The translations under genes were made by a program, and so were the position numbers. The notes under the pieces were generated by a model. The model worked only from the letters and a program-made list of their open reading frames with translations. It had not been told where the DNA came from and made no database searches. This document shows, piece by piece, positions 1 through 13,097 of a stretch of 64,000 nt of DNA (position 1 is the first letter of the stretch; every line of letters begins with the position of its first letter). Source of the stretch: Antedon bifida (lineage: Eukaryota; Echinodermata; Crinoidea; Comatulida; Antedonidae); the NCBI GenBank assembly GCA_963402885.1, contig OY727099.1, positions 8,854,001 through 8,918,000 of the forward strand, written 5' to 3'.

Positions 1-908
1 CTATTTAAAATAGCTATTATATATTTAAAATATAATCGTTTGTTAAATTGGCTCAAAACAGTGATAAGTTCATAAGTATAGAAATGACGATACAACGTTT
101 CACCTTGACCTATTTATGGCTTTGTCCGTTACAACCAAGGGTTAGTCATTAAATTGCATAACCGCCTTTATCAAATATTGTACAAAATTACAAATATTAT
201 TGAATGTGAGTTTTCGATCATGCATTCATTTAAAACAAAATAAGAACAGCGTTTAGAATTATTTTAATGGTTGGATAAGTTTATTAAACGTGCGTCCATA
301 CAGGAAATTGTTCTTTTAAAAGTAAAGAATACTAAAATGTCAATCTTCATCAGAGAGGTCATTCATTTCTAATAAAACATTTTAACAAAGAAATATTGAC
401 ATATTTTTTCTATTATATTACAAATTATATTGTTTACAATCTGTTTTTTTAAGGGAATTCCCATTTTTATCTTTATATTTTTATAAATTTTCTACATTTT
501 GATACAAAAGTTTAATTCATAAATTGTGGTATTTTTTTATCAATTTTTAATAAGTAATTCGAAATAGAATTTTTTGGAAACTGATATTTTTTGCTAGAAG
601 TAGGATACTTTGAAAATTTATGACTTCATTTATTAACATTCATTAAACTTTTATCTTTATTTTTGTTAGGGATGCGTTCCCTAGAAGGATGTACGAGGTG
701 ATAATTTATAGATAGAAAAATTGTTGTAATAAAAAAGTAAATAAAAATATAACTCGGTATAATCTGACAAAAATTTCTTTACACATAAATAATATTTAAT
801 TGTAGATATGTTGTCATTTTCACCAGCTTTTTTTAATGATAACATTTCTCTTTCTATAAAAAATATATTGATATAGGTACAATATCATATGACACAATCT
901 GAACTTAA

Positions 909-1067
909 GCTCTGTCTACGCTATCAAACTAGACTGACAAAAAAAGTGTGATGTACCCAAATATGGTAGTGGTATGTATAAATATGGTAGTGATATGACA
1001 TCATCATGTTCATATATGGATACATCACATTTTTTTGTCACATAAAGTTTGATAGTGTAGACAAGGC
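909..1067. mobile_element. Palindromic MITE, family A, near full length
   Basis: Begins GCTCTGTCTACGCTATCAAA and ends with the mirror GTTTGATAGTGTAGACAAGG-C; TTAA lies on both sides (905-908 and 1068-1071). Inside are two copies of AATATGGTAGTGATATG-like sequence. The element is a fold-back without coding capacity, moved in trans by an unknown transposase. Confidence 0.85.
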
Positions 1068-1619
1068 TTAACACTATAACAAACGAAAATAAACCATAAA
1101 AAAAATATTTATCATGTTTAATCTGAGACGGTGCGGCCACATACGTTTTGTTTTTCAGTAGCCCACATATTGATATTTAAAAACATTCTTTTTCAATAAA
1201 ATCATCATTTTATAAAAAAAACATGTAATTCTAAGATTAATCAATGGCTTACTAATCCCAAATTAATCCACAGTGTATATTTTGTAGGATTATGCAGATT
1301 ACTAAAGCTAGTGATCTGTGTTATCGGCAGATTATAAGAGATTATCACAATTTCCTGATGCCTCAGGGGGATTCAATAATTTTCTATGATGAATGTTATC
1401 ACATGTGATTAGTTGCAATATTAATATTATTATGTGCATTATCAACCCTTTGTTTGAAAGTTGTATTAAATTTGGGATGCCACAAAGAAATTATGTCAAG
1501 TATTTTTAATGTGTCTCTTAAAAGTTGGTTAAATGTTTTTTTTTAAATGTTTTGGTTTTATGGAGTGCCTTTTATGTCAAAATAAATCTGCAATAATTGA
1601 ATTAATTATATTGATGTCA

Positions 1620-1801
1620 GATAGGATAAATAAGAGAGTGGAAAAAGTTCCCCAAAAGAGTAGACTACACCTATCTAGTCTGGTCTTTGCTTGCTATCCT
1701 TCTAATGTATTATCATTGTCTCCTTCATTTTGTATATTGTAAGTATATTTATGTTTGTTTATGAATGAAGGAAATAAATGTTATTTTGATTGATTGATTG
1801 G
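1620..1801 (+). mobile_element. LINE-like 3' end with TGAT tail
   Basis: Ends TGAATGAAGGAAATAAATGT-TATTTTGATTGATTGATTGG, the style of CR1/L2/jockey-group LINE 3' tails with short tail repeats. The upstream frame (…KSRLHLSSLVFACYPSNVLS) is not a recognisable polymerase domain. Confidence 0.45.
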
Positions 1802-3618
1802 TAAAATTCACATTTCTTGATTTTCTCTGTTTGCGTCGAAATGTTACAGATATAAAACAGAAATAGAATAGGAAAAAATGTCTACATAGCTTGGGTTGAC
1901 TGAAACCCAGATATGTAGATTTTTATTGTAAATACTATCCCGAGGGATAAAAGCATGACTGAACAAAGATATGAAGAAGAATATACTGTAAATATTAACA
2001 TTGCATAAGAACCAAGAAAAATAAGGAAATCAGTAAAATCAGCACTTATTACCAAATTATAAAACTGTACATTAATTTTGAAAAATAATTGGAACTTAAC
2101 GAATTTTGACACATTGACAATGATTGTTTGGGAGAGTTCACATAGATGCAAAAACACATAGGTACATGGACACAATGCAATTATGTAGGCGCAACGCAAG
2201 TGTCAGATGGTCCATCGCATTGTGATTGGTCAAACTGGTGCGCTTATGTGTTGCGTTGAAGAGTGGGAACCAATCTTATATATTGAAAACAGGCACTTAT
2301 CATTATAAAATTTTACTTTACAAACAAAATTATTTGTGATTAACGATTTACGACAGTACAAGTTGAAAAAGATGCGTCTCTTCAGGAATCACTGACGTTG
2401 AACTTTAGGCAAATAACAAAATTACCGGTAACCAAAATTATTTCTAAATTATCAAATTTTACTAATTTAGAAAATAATTTGAGTTTAACGAATCACGACA
2501 GGGTGAATTTAAAAATCATGCAGATTGACAAGGAACTTTGAGGTGATGACAAGGATGGTGGAATTAATACGCGAGTTTGGATGTGTTAACCAAACATGCT
2601 CCTGAAGCCAGTGAAACATGATTTAACATCGTGATTAAATGGTAACCGAAATGGAAAACATACTGACAGGTTTAAGTAAAGTAAATCCTATTAACTATTA
2701 GGTCCGTATATAAAGTTAATTACTGGGAAGTTTAATGGCAGTTTTATGCTAAAACCAAAACGTCGCAGTTTAATGTTGACAATTTTATTGCATAGGTTTT
2801 CATCACAATTTCTCTCTCTCTCTCTCTAGATTGAATCAACTTTCCTTTCGTATTAATCTACACGTTCGTTGTATTCACGGAGTTGAAGGGTTGTTAAATT
2901 GCAGAAATCAAATCATGGGATAATCGTAGTAATAACTCATAAATCTTTATTAATCTGACAACAAGAACGCTGTGAAGAAAACTCTTGCGATATCTGTATA
3001 TTCGTCGTCGCGAGACCACCCGTATTTTCATTAAACAATCATTCAACTTTGACTATTACGGCCGTAGTTTTGCGAAGTTGCTGACGGATGGAGATTTAAC
3101 GTTATATAAAAGTTCAATTTGCAAGGCTGATTCAGAAAGATTTAAGGTTGATGGGACATGAATATAAGATATATTATAATGTTGATTGGTGTGTAGCATT
3201 AATTTTAAAATGAATATATCCCTGTGATTTTATCAACTTGTAACAAAAATCACTGCTTGCTTCAAAGGCTTTTGGCAAATGTAAAACTCTTATATATTTA
3301 CTTTTACTAAAATTGAAACATTTTATAATGAGCATAAACTTTTAGAAATTTCATTTTCATTTAATTTATTTCGTCAGAAAAGAACAAATACATATTAAAC
3401 AAAACAAAAAACAAAAGACATAATATTCTTTATGATGTCTTTTTTTCAAATAACTTTTCCAAATCAGCAAAAGTATAAAATAAAATATAACTAACAATAA
3501 ACTTACCTAGAATGTCTAAATATAGTACATAAATTTGACATTTTAAAATTAATGACATTTCTGCAAATCATCATACAAGACAAGTCAAACGACAGTAAAA
3601 TGGAAATAAAATATTATA

Positions 3619-3710
3619 TTCCGATGGGATTTGAACCCAAAACCTTCAAAATAACAACCACATGCTGACTAGAATTCATGTGTTACTCGAGGTCTCCTGC
3701 GGAAATTCCC
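3619..3710 (-). mobile_element. tRNA-like SINE relic, minus strand
   Basis: The reverse complement contains GGTTTTGGGTTCAAATCCCA, a good B box, with a poor A-box region upstream. The neighbouring sequence (GAATTCATG..GGTCTCCTGCGGAAATTCCC, 3671-3750) recurs imperfectly at about 3792-3895, so this is a duplicated repeat remnant rather than a tRNA gene. Confidence 0.5.
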
Positions 3711-5354
3711 GTTGGAATACATTATATAAACATACATTGGATTATTTCTCAATAAAAGCAGTTCAAAAGCAATGGGACGGCAGATGACAAGAATCCATGT
3801 AGTAATATATTGAGGTATCCTGTGGTAATTCCCAATAGAATTACGAAATTCTCCCTACGGAATTACTTCTACACATGTTGGATTCATTCTAGCATTGAAA
3901 AAACCACTGATTGTAGATCAATTGTATATCAAATGTAAATGGCTAGAGTCTACCATAGACTTGTAAAAATATATATCAATCTGGAGGTTAAAAAAAATTA
4001 AAATAAAAAAATAACAGAAAGTTGAAAAAGAAAAGAAAGTGGTATAGTCTAGCTATTGAAATCATAGCAACATACAATTGTTAAAGTGCGATCAAAACTG
4101 TAAGTGAACTTTGGATAAACCATCAAAATCTCAATAAAAAAATTTATATAAATCAGAAGATAAATAAATTTGAATAGATGAATGCAAAGATAAATGGCAG
4201 ATAGTTAAAAGTAAGATGATCAAAAGATAAAGTGAGAATATAAAAAAAGAAAATGATTGATAGATAAGAGTATTTTAGATTTACAATACTGTCAATCAAA
4301 TACTATTCCTCATATGTGCTGAAATGAAAAAATATTTCATACAAACTGTATTATTAATATATATATCATAGAGAAAAGAAGTCCAAATTCTTCTTAAAGG
4401 AATAAAAATAAGTCTTTACTCCCAGGGAGATATTTGCTCTGATTAGCAACAAATTTAGAAGGAAAAAAGTCCATAAGAATGTGGAAAGAATATAACTTTG
4501 ACATCCACCCAATATTATGAATATGTGTCCAGGGACTACATCCATAATCATGTGGCATAAAAAAAAACATTCCTTGCCAACTATTTGTAAAAAGAATCAG
4601 ATTAAACAGTAAAACTAATAAATATATCTATAAAAAAAAATCAAAATTTAACATCAAAATGTATAACACTGCACTTTATTTTAGTTATTTTAAAATTTAC
4701 TTTAAAAGGTTGCTTTGAAGAATGTGCACACAGCTGTTTCGGTAGATGAAGTTAGAATTTAGCCCGCCAGGTTTTGGTATTGTATGATTTGGTATGTGAC
4801 CTAAAGTCAACTAATCTTAGCCTATAATCTAATACACTTTAATGCCAACATAGTAAAGTCTCATCACCTAGAAATCTGCATCTAGACACATTTGAATAAA
4901 TGCCAACGTTGTACTGGGTCTTTTAACATATACAAATGTGCCTATATACATCAAATGCCGGACACCCTTTGGCTGTTCCAGAATGTCTAGTTTTATGTCA
5001 AAAGTATTATATAACTTGTGATCTTTTTAGACTGAGATAAGTGGAATGAATATAGACTAGACCCACAGTAACAACATCGTAGATCCTACAACAATCAGAA
5101 TACCAGTCCCTCATGTGTGAATTTATCACAAGACCAAAAACTTAACATCCCATGTGAAAGATGAGGAAATGAGATTATGCATCTTGTCTGGACACACATA
5201 CCTTCTCATGTCAGAACTATGTCCATGGCACCATATCGCATTCTGGCCATTAAAACACATCATCAGCAAAACAAGAACAATCAACATCCCTCCAATTATG
5301 ATCATATAATCATAATCATCATTATAAATCATTTTCATCACATTATGAACACCA

Positions 5355-5425
5355 GTTATTAACCGTATAGAAAATACCAGTAATTAACCATATAGAAAAT
5401 ACCAGTAATTAACCATATAGAAAAC
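5355..5425. repeat. 26-base repeat, three units
   Basis: CCAGTTATTAACCGTATAGA, then twice CCAGTAATTAACCATATAGA with AAATA between. Confidence 0.85.
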
Positions 5426-6898
5426 CATCTAATTCCATGAAAATACACCGAGAAATTGAGTCATATGATGTTTAGTTAGATCACATGACTCTGCGAGGTT
5501 AATTTCAGTACGCTGAACGAAGAAAGCCACAGTAAGCTTATAAAACCGGAGACTTTGGAAGGGTATATACAACTAATGCTGATAAGTTAAATGGACATAG
5601 ACATTATTATAATGCTGTATTTACAGATGTTTAAACACCATAGGAGAATAAATAGCAATTATGTAACTATTTAACAAATATACTATAAATTGATGTTGTT
5701 TGTCTAGTAAACTACATGCCGGCATTTTATTTGTTACTACTGTAATAAATAAATATAATTTTGAAGACGATGCACTGCATTAATGTATCCCATCATACAT
5801 CTTTAATTTTAATATTAAAGAAACATGGAAACAGCATAATTCAAAGATACATTTCTAGTTTGTATGCATATAAGCTATGTAAATAAAAATCAACACTGTG
5901 TTTTTTTTCTTATGAAGAATGCGAACTATTGGTTTATTGAGGTGACTTTAAAGCTAGTTGCAAAATAAACGAATTAAGTTTAAAGTAATTTGGAATAAAA
6001 GACAAATTACTGTTTAAAGAAACAATGCTCGACAAGATCTCTAACAAAATATGCAAAAAAATAAAGCAAAATATAAGTAAACAGGCAATGAAAATGAATA
6101 AATTTGGGTAAAATTAAAGGAAAAGTTGATTGAAAAGATGAAAAAAAAACACAATACTAAATATATCAAGAATGATACCTTTACACTCAAGTTTAGTTGA
6201 GGGATTGATAGCACAGATATACAAACATCATAATGTGACCACCTTACTACATACATCATAATGCATAACGATCAATCACTATTATTTCTAAAACAGTTGT
6301 TCATTGTCCGCAGACAGACGGAACAATAAGTCTTGGGGGAGGACTTTATAAAAAAAAAAAAATCAGTAAAAACATGCTTTTCATGTTAAACCAACTGTAC
6401 ATAAGTTGTATTGAATTTTCATTCTCATACATTTGCCATAATAACATACATACATGTCTGTATCATAGAACATGTAAACTGATATGAAATTGATTGCAGA
6501 AGTTTAGAGCATTTTTTTTTGTGTGTGATAATTTGATGTGTATATCGGCAGGAACATTAGTATGAAGAGGGACTTTGTTTCTTAACACCTGTCATTGAAC
6601 ATGAAATAACATTGATAAATAAAAATAGTTTTTTATATTACTTAGTTTATAAATATGTTATAATATGAAAGTTTACTATTTAGATTTTTGTTGTTATATA
6701 TTTCCACTTTCTGTTTCTAAGCTTATATTTGTTATATGTTGCAGAGGCTTCTCGAGAGTAAGGTTGACTGTTGTGAGGAGCCTCACTGAATTTAAAAAAT
6801 AAAAAAAATTTGATGTCAAGTGTAATTAATAGTATAGACCTAATGATACTTAGATGAAAACTATTAACAGCAATAATGATAATAATGAACTTTGAAAT

Positions 6899-7005
6899 AT
6901 AAGTAAGTTTAAATAAATACAATTAATTATTAAATAATAAATAAAAACATTATTTTAAATAAATACAATTAATTATTATTAAATAAATAAATAAAAACAT
7001 TACTT
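6899..7005. repeat. Short AT-rich tandem duplication
   Basis: AAATAAATACAATTAATTATTA...ATAAATAAAAACATTA occurs twice. Confidence 0.8.
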
Positions 7006-7666
7006 TTAACAGAGGAAATGACATTTTATCAAATATTTTGCATTTTCCAGGGCAGTACATTTCCTTAAATATTAACTCAACATTTTGATACCAATCATAG
7101 TTGCAAACAAAATATATTTTAAAAAAATTAAAAACCTTTTATTTATTAAAATAGAATATAAATGTTGGCGGCAAAAAAAAAGATTGGACAGAAAGCACAC
7201 AGTTGTGATGAATAAATTCCTACGCAAAATAATGAAAGTATGAGCAAAGCTAATGTGTATATATTGCCTAAGTATCTAGCCTATGATGCGCTCCCATTAC
7301 ACTAATGAAATCCACATATGTAAAACAATATTGCACATAAAAAGGTGACATTGACAGAAAAGAAAGATTTAGCTAAACACATGTGCAAAAATGACAGCAT
7401 GTTCCGAGGATTTAGGCATTACTAATACTGGCGGGAATACGCTGCTTTCGGCATAATTATAACATTTTGGCATAGTCAACCAACGAATGAAATATTGTTT
7501 CAAAAAAATTAAATAGCTCCCTCTATAGTTTAATATTGAATGAAATGCACGTTGTTTTACAATGAATTTGACTGTACACAAAATGTAACAACAAATATAT
7601 ATATAATACTTGAATGGTCATTGTAAATAGTAAAATCTTATTGTTATCTTAATCAAAATATTTCAG

Positions 7667-7877
7667 TAACAATTTGAAATTTATTAAATTGGATGATTCA
7701 TTTTGGAAAACCATTTATAATTTTTTGATACGAGCCATAACCAGTTTCGAAAAACAGTTTGAGTGGATCCCTAAATTTCCTAGCGACATAATATCAAACA
7801 TAGCTTTTCAAATTGGGTTAAATCGTATCGGGTTATTTTTGTTGAGTTCATTCAAGCGAAAAAACAAATTTGAATTG
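7667..7877 (+). pseudogene. Possible nuclear-receptor ligand-binding-domain exon (helices 3-5 like), plus strand, degenerate
   Basis: A 211-base plus-strand frame entered from a good acceptor (tcaaaatatttcag) and followed by a GTATAA donor-like site, with a stop immediately after if unspliced (7881-7883). The peptide contains KLDDSFWKTIYNFLIRAITS, then FEKQFEWIPKFPSDIISN and IAFQIGLNRIGLFLLSSF. It can be laid against RAR/PPAR-type ligand-binding domains without gaps from the helix-3 Trp (LDxxxW) through the (I/L)PxF turn, and again along the G(L/V)(N/H)xI...LLSS stretch of helix 5. However, the diagnostic DQ..LLK between them is missing and about two residues are lost. It lies on the strand opposite the receptor exons, so it is either a separate or inverted receptor fragment, or a coincidental open frame (random 70-codon frames are common in this DNA). 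The match is by eye only. Confidence 0.33.
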
Positions 7878-9477
7878 GTATAATAAAAAAAATGGGTAAT
7901 ACTAGAGTTAAACGAAACTTATGCAGGGATGGATCCAGGATTTTTTAAATATGGGAATGCGAATATCTTAAATATTAATAATCTGTAAAAACAAACTCTA
8001 ATTTTATTTATTTTTAATCGATATACAGTAATGGTAACCAAAAAAGATGAAATATAACAAGAACTCATCTTAATAATATAACATAGATTAGGATACAATA
8101 ATTTGCCTAACCCAAATAAGTACAAGAAGTTAAAATAACCAGAAATGAACTCTTTATCAGATACTGTCCTATATTATATAGATATACAGAATATATGATA
8201 GAGTCTAGACTAAATAAACATCTGCTTTAACAAAATATTTGTATGAACTATTTTTGCCTATATACCCTAACTTTAGCGTTCATTTTGTTTACAAATAATA
8301 TTTCTAGGTTATAAAGAGTATGATGAATTTGTCAGTAAACATTCAATTAAGAGTCAAAAAGAGGACATGGCACAGGAGAAACAGGATACGTTTTAAGGGG
8401 AAATGGTGCTGATACCCACTAAAATATTGGTTTAACATTTACTTAACCGGTTTAAGTGGTAATAACATTATTGTTTCTATAAATAAAAACAAATTTGTTA
8501 TAGATCTCAGATCATAAATCAATGATCAATATTTGTCAGTAAACACTAAAATCCGGTTCAATTAAAAAGGGCATTGTTAGTAAAGGTTTATATAGGCATG
8601 TGTAACTGTGAACAGACAACCATTGGAGAAACTTTTGACTACCTATCTTACTACAAATTGAATGCGAATGGAAATGTACCATTAATACAGAACTATAGAT
8701 AACAACAAAGCATTCACTTAATAGTGGTGTTTCCTAAATAAGGATTGACCATAGAGATTGACCATGGGGATTGACCATAGTGTAGAAACATATGTTTCAC
8801 TTAGTTCATTTCATGGTTCTACTGTTAATAGCAATATAGACAATTTCATGTGTTAAATTTATCAAAATTAAAACAACTTTAGAAAGATATTAATATGTTT
8901 GAATAATAATATACTTTCAATTTACAAAAAAACTGATTTTTTCATATTAAAAGAAAAAAAGGACTAAAGTACCTACAAGATAGTCAACAACTTTTGAGGT
9001 TATATGCTATATAAATATTTATGATTTTTAATTCATATACAATATTATTTTGTTTATCGAGACTAATTATTCATATTAAATTCATGCTGTAGCTTGGAGT
9101 TTATTAACATTCAAAATCTCTGAAAATGTAAATGTGATCAAGAAACTAGTTTTAAACGAATTAGAACACGTCGAATTGGGTTCTATCTAGGAAGACCTGT
9201 CAGCGTGGAAGATGAATATGCTATTAAAATAAGTGCGAAACCTTGTAAATGCACAGTATTGTGTTGTGTGAGTGTTCTAACCTTCATCATCTACCTCATC
9301 TATCTTCTCCCCTATCTAGACTATTCATCAGTCTGAATAGGCAGCTGGTGATAAAATGATGGGGGTGTGTATGGAGGTGTGTGTACTAACCAGAGGTACG
9401 TTACGAGGATTTTATACAATTTTTATGTATTTTAATCGTTGAGACACCTGTTTTAACTTTCATCTTTAACTGTTTAA

Positions 9478-10100
9478 GAACCCAGTGGCATAACCAGGAT
9501 TTAACAACATAAAATATTAATATTCTATCAAAATAGATATCAAAAGTAGTTCATAATTTCATTCTAGCTGTCAAAAGGGGTGCATGCAGCCATACCGCAA
9601 CCCCCTGTTCCTTCTGCAGCTTGTTAAGCTGGTTTTAACTGGACCCAGTGGCAGAACCAGGATTTAACAGCATTAAATATTAATATTCTATCATAATAAA
9701 TAAGCAAAAGTAGTTCATATTTTCATTCTTGCTATCAAAAGGGATGCATGCAGCCCTACCGCAACTCCCTGTTCCTTGTGAAGCTTGTTCTAGCTATCAA
9801 AAAGGGTGCATGCAGCCCTACCGCAACTCCCTGTTCCTTGTGAAGCTTGTTCTAGCTATCAAAAAGGGTGCATGCAGCCTTACCGCAACCTCCTGTTCCT
9901 TGTGAAGCTTGTTCTAGCTATCAAAAAGGGTGCATGCAGCCCACCGCAACCCCCTGTTCCTTGTGAAGCTTGTTCTAGCTATCAAAAAGGGTGCATGCAG
10001 CCTTACCGCAACCTCCTGTTCCTTGTGAAGCTTGTTCTAGCTATCAAAAAGGGTGCATGCAGCCCACCGCAACCCCCTGTTCCTTGTGCAGCTTGTTAAA
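9478..10100 (+). repeat. 62-base tandem array grown from a duplicated 160-base repeat
   Basis: Two about 160-base copies begin ACCCAGTGGCATAACCAGGA (9480) and ACCCAGTGGCAGAACCAGGA (9642). The end of the second grades into about six units of 61-62 bases (starts 9731, 9793, 9855, 9917, 9978 and 10040), each CTATCAAAAAGGGTGCATGC then AGCCCTACCGCAAC..CTGTTCCTTGTGAAGCTTG. The 97-codon open frame at 9806-10099 is a product of this repetition and is not a gene. Alternate units share variants (CCTTACCG.. versus CCCACCG..), suggesting a later doubling of a two-unit block. Confidence 0.93.
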
Positions 10101-12308
10101 ACAATCTATTTGCATTATAGGTATAGTGAATTCGCACTGAAAGTGATAAAGGATAACGTATGCAAAAGAGAAGTAATTACTGGCGTTATTAGGAACAAAT
10201 TTCAGCGCCATTAATCATGTGCGAAGGAATTTGTCTTGTAGGATAACAAACGATTTACGCTGTTGCAATTGTCATTTTTCATTCTAATTCTGCGACCTGT
10301 TCGTTTTTCTCGATAATCACTGTTATCATTTCTAAAATCGTATTTATTAAGAAAGAAAATAATAAATCATCTGGATACAATGACTACAATATAATAGAAG
10401 AGTATTCCTCTTAGAAAAGAATGAAATATGATTTAATATCTTATTGAGAAATATATTATCTTAATAAATGTTGGGAAATTTTTAACTATACAAGTTGAAA
10501 TCTGATCAGTAATAAAGATTCTAGATTAGTATTTTAAAGTCCTAAAAAGAAAAAAAAATGTATTTGTAATAAAGTTCTAAATATTTTAAGTAGATATGCA
10601 CATAATCTGTATAAATACAGTATATATATCAGAAATTTAAAAAAATTAAAATTTGGTTACTTTATAGTATTTTATTACACAACAAATTTGTTTTGTATGC
10701 TAGCAGGGCTAAACACACTCATACACTTGATACGAAATAAATTTGAATAAAGTACTATGAATTAACCAAGTTTTATTTTTTCCCCTGATACCAATGGTAT
10801 CAAGCACAGTAAACAGACGCTATATTTATCTCTTACTCATACAGTGTATATAATGTGTGTGTGTATATGTTTAGTATTATTGTCATGGTTATATTCTAAT
10901 ATTAATAATGCCATTGTAGATGAACTGTGATTCTCATTTTTTGTCAATAAATGAAATCAATTAATTTACTCTTAATTAATGTCCTATGCCTATTGCCTAC
11001 TGTATGTCCTTATATGTCAGCATACATTGTATAATCCATTAAAAAAAATATATATGTCTATCCACACCTTTGAAAATAAAATATTTATTGCATGTTCTAA
11101 AAACCTTTGTAACAAATACTTTAAATCGTCAAAGAATGCAAGCATCAATTCAACAGTTTAACCAGGTTTAACTCGCGTTTCTTTCAAAAGCTACAACAAA
11201 ACAATCAAAAATGGTGTTTTCGATGTTTCATAAATCTATCAACGTCCGTAACCTTATCTAGAAATTCTACTAGAGTTTAACAAACTTCAACAGACTGCTG
11301 ATTGGACTACTGTGTTTTATTTTAATATTTTACTTGACGGGATAATTAAACTTAGTTAGTATAAATCGATAAAAGTTTGATTTATTTTTAAAAATTGCTG
11401 GCTGGAATGGAAAATTTAAACGAGATAGCATTGAACTGCAAAATGATGTAACAAACTACTGTACCAGTGGTTTATGTAGCATTATTTTTCAAATAACTGA
11501 GGAAAGATGGGATTGAGATTAACATTAAACTTTATCTATTATTTATTATATCAAATCGCTTATAACTTTATTTAGTGTTTGAATAATCAATAATTAGCCA
11601 GTTGTTGTCAAAAAATAACTGAATAAATGTGTGTATGTTGATCAATTTAGTTTTACTGATATTTTCAAAATTTGGATTTCCACAAATATTTTTAATGATT
11701 TATGTTTATGTAAATATTAAAGAATTTAATTTCATGTTTATATAGATTCATTCATTCAAGTTGATAGATAAATTCAATATTATAGTGTTTTTACCATTTC
11801 ATTTTGCTATAATAATATAACAATCTTATCTTCAGTTGACTAGGTAGCAGTCAAAATCTGACTTAAGCCTGAGTTTAAAGTCATGTTGAGTTTGAAGTCA
11901 CTGATAAAGCAAGATGTTGTGTTGATGTATTTATTATCTCTATTTTTAAAATACATTTACTTTGATCAATGGTGCAAAACGGCAGAATACTGACATACAA
12001 TTATGACATCACATTCATTTTGTCATCACTTTCAGATGGATATTATATTACATACAGTCCTGTACTGATCAACAATGTAAAAGATTGGTAGATCTAAAAA
12101 TAAAGATGACAATGATGATGATGATGATGTCAGATGATTATGAAAATAGTGATGATGATGATGATTATTATAAATATGATTAGATTGAAAACAATTCTAT
12201 ATTGATGATAATAACAATGATAAGGACCATCACTATCAATGATGATAATAAACGAAGGGTAAGAAGGAGAAGGATCCTACAATCAGTACAAAATGACAAA
12301 TTGTATTT

Positions 12309-12464
12309 CTATTCAAAACCCTATTAAGGGACACCGCCAATAAATTGTCTTCCTAATAGGTGTGTCTTTTTAATAGGATTTGTAGTGTTAAAACATATTT
12401 TCCCTCATTCGTTTCACGAGAAAGTGACCTTTGAAAAGGAGGGGTTATACTGTACTACTTATAT
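12309..12464. mobile_element. MITE, family B (AACCCCTATTAAGGGGACAC type), diverged
   Basis: Starts CAAAACCCTATTAAGGGACA and ends AGGAGGGGTTATACTGTACT, an imperfect inverted terminal pair. It shares with the copies at 15.46, 36.6 and 63.33 kb the internal GTTAAAACATATTTTCCCTC/TTTCACGAGAAAGTG section. Confidence 0.7.
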
Positions 12465-12893
12465 AATCTTTGATTGACAATGTCTGATCATTCAAGCATG
12501 ACCATCCTGATATTTGGGTATCACCGTATCAGGAAGCTGGACTTATATCCAGTGTCCTCATCATAGTTGCCAGGCTGTTACTTAATAAGTAGGTCATACC
12601 TGTCTAATGATATCAATAATTTCCAATTAGTAAAATTATTTGATATATTTGGTCCTCTTATTGAAATTCTAGATCATCATAGGCTATATATTTTAAAACT
12701 ATGCCTACAGTATCAACAGACATAAGGGTGTAGGTTTTAAATTAATATATAGAAGACTTTTTCTCTCACACACTAACTTCACACCCTCCACTAGTCACCA
12801 TGAGACGTTGCTTACTATCCAAGTATTTTTAACAGTTCATTCCTTCAGAAAGCAAAGCTGTATGCATGAACTTATCTATAGATTAAGCTCTGT

Positions 12894-13008
12894 CTACACT
12901 ATCAAACTAGTTTGACAAAAAATATGGTAGTGATATGACATCATCATGTCCATATATGGGCACATCACATTTTTTTTTGTCACATAAAGTTTGTAGAAAT
13001 AGCTTTAG
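12894..13008. mobile_element. Palindromic MITE, family A, shortened
   Basis: The left end AAGCTCTGTCTACACTATCA is intact. Only one internal ATGGTAGTGATATGACATCA unit is present, and the right terminus is truncated or scrambled after CACATAAAGTTTG. Confidence 0.8.
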
Positions 13009-13097
13009 TCAATTTTTATCTCAAAATCTGTAAATAAAAATATTCTGCTAAAAACCAACTTGGAAAACTGGGCTTACAAAGTTTGTTTTTTACTTAC

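Larger units (their letters stand above)
1..13097. other. Region 3' of the last visible receptor exon
   Basis: AT-rich DNA that should contain, or lead to, the rest of the ligand-binding domain on the minus strand; I found no convincing minus-strand exon here. Recognised items: palindromic MITEs (909-1067 and 12894-13008), a LINE-like 3' tail (1620-1801), a tRNA-like SINE relic (3619-3710), an LBD-like frame on the plus strand (7667-7877), a tandem array (9478-10100) and a second MITE type (12309-12464). Stretches 1-900, 1810-3600, 3900-5340, 5430-6890, 7010-7660, 7890-9470 and 10110-12300 hold only simple-sequence bits (for example a CT run at 2812-2827, GT at 10856-10866 and GAT-rich DNA at 12110-12260) and no gene I can support. 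Confidence 0.7.

Noticed and set aside
1882..2199. 105-codon minus-strand hydrophobic frame
   Set aside because: Low-complexity F/I/L/S composition typical of AT-rich non-coding DNA, with no motif and no splice support.
5126..5341. Minus-strand frame with DMRRYVCPDKMH considered as the missing ligand-binding exon
   Set aside because: A donor-like GTATGT exists, but the frame required by the phase-1 end of the 13.1-kb exon hits a stop, and no LBD motif is visible.
9806..10099. 97-codon open frame with repeating peptide
   Set aside because: Entirely made by the 61-62-base tandem array. The frame stays open because each unit lacks stops; there is no sign of a real gene.
12475..12600. Minus-strand frame NYDEDTGYKSSFLIR as a coding exon
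   Set aside because: Closed by stops on both sides, has no good splice sites, and adjoins a MITE.
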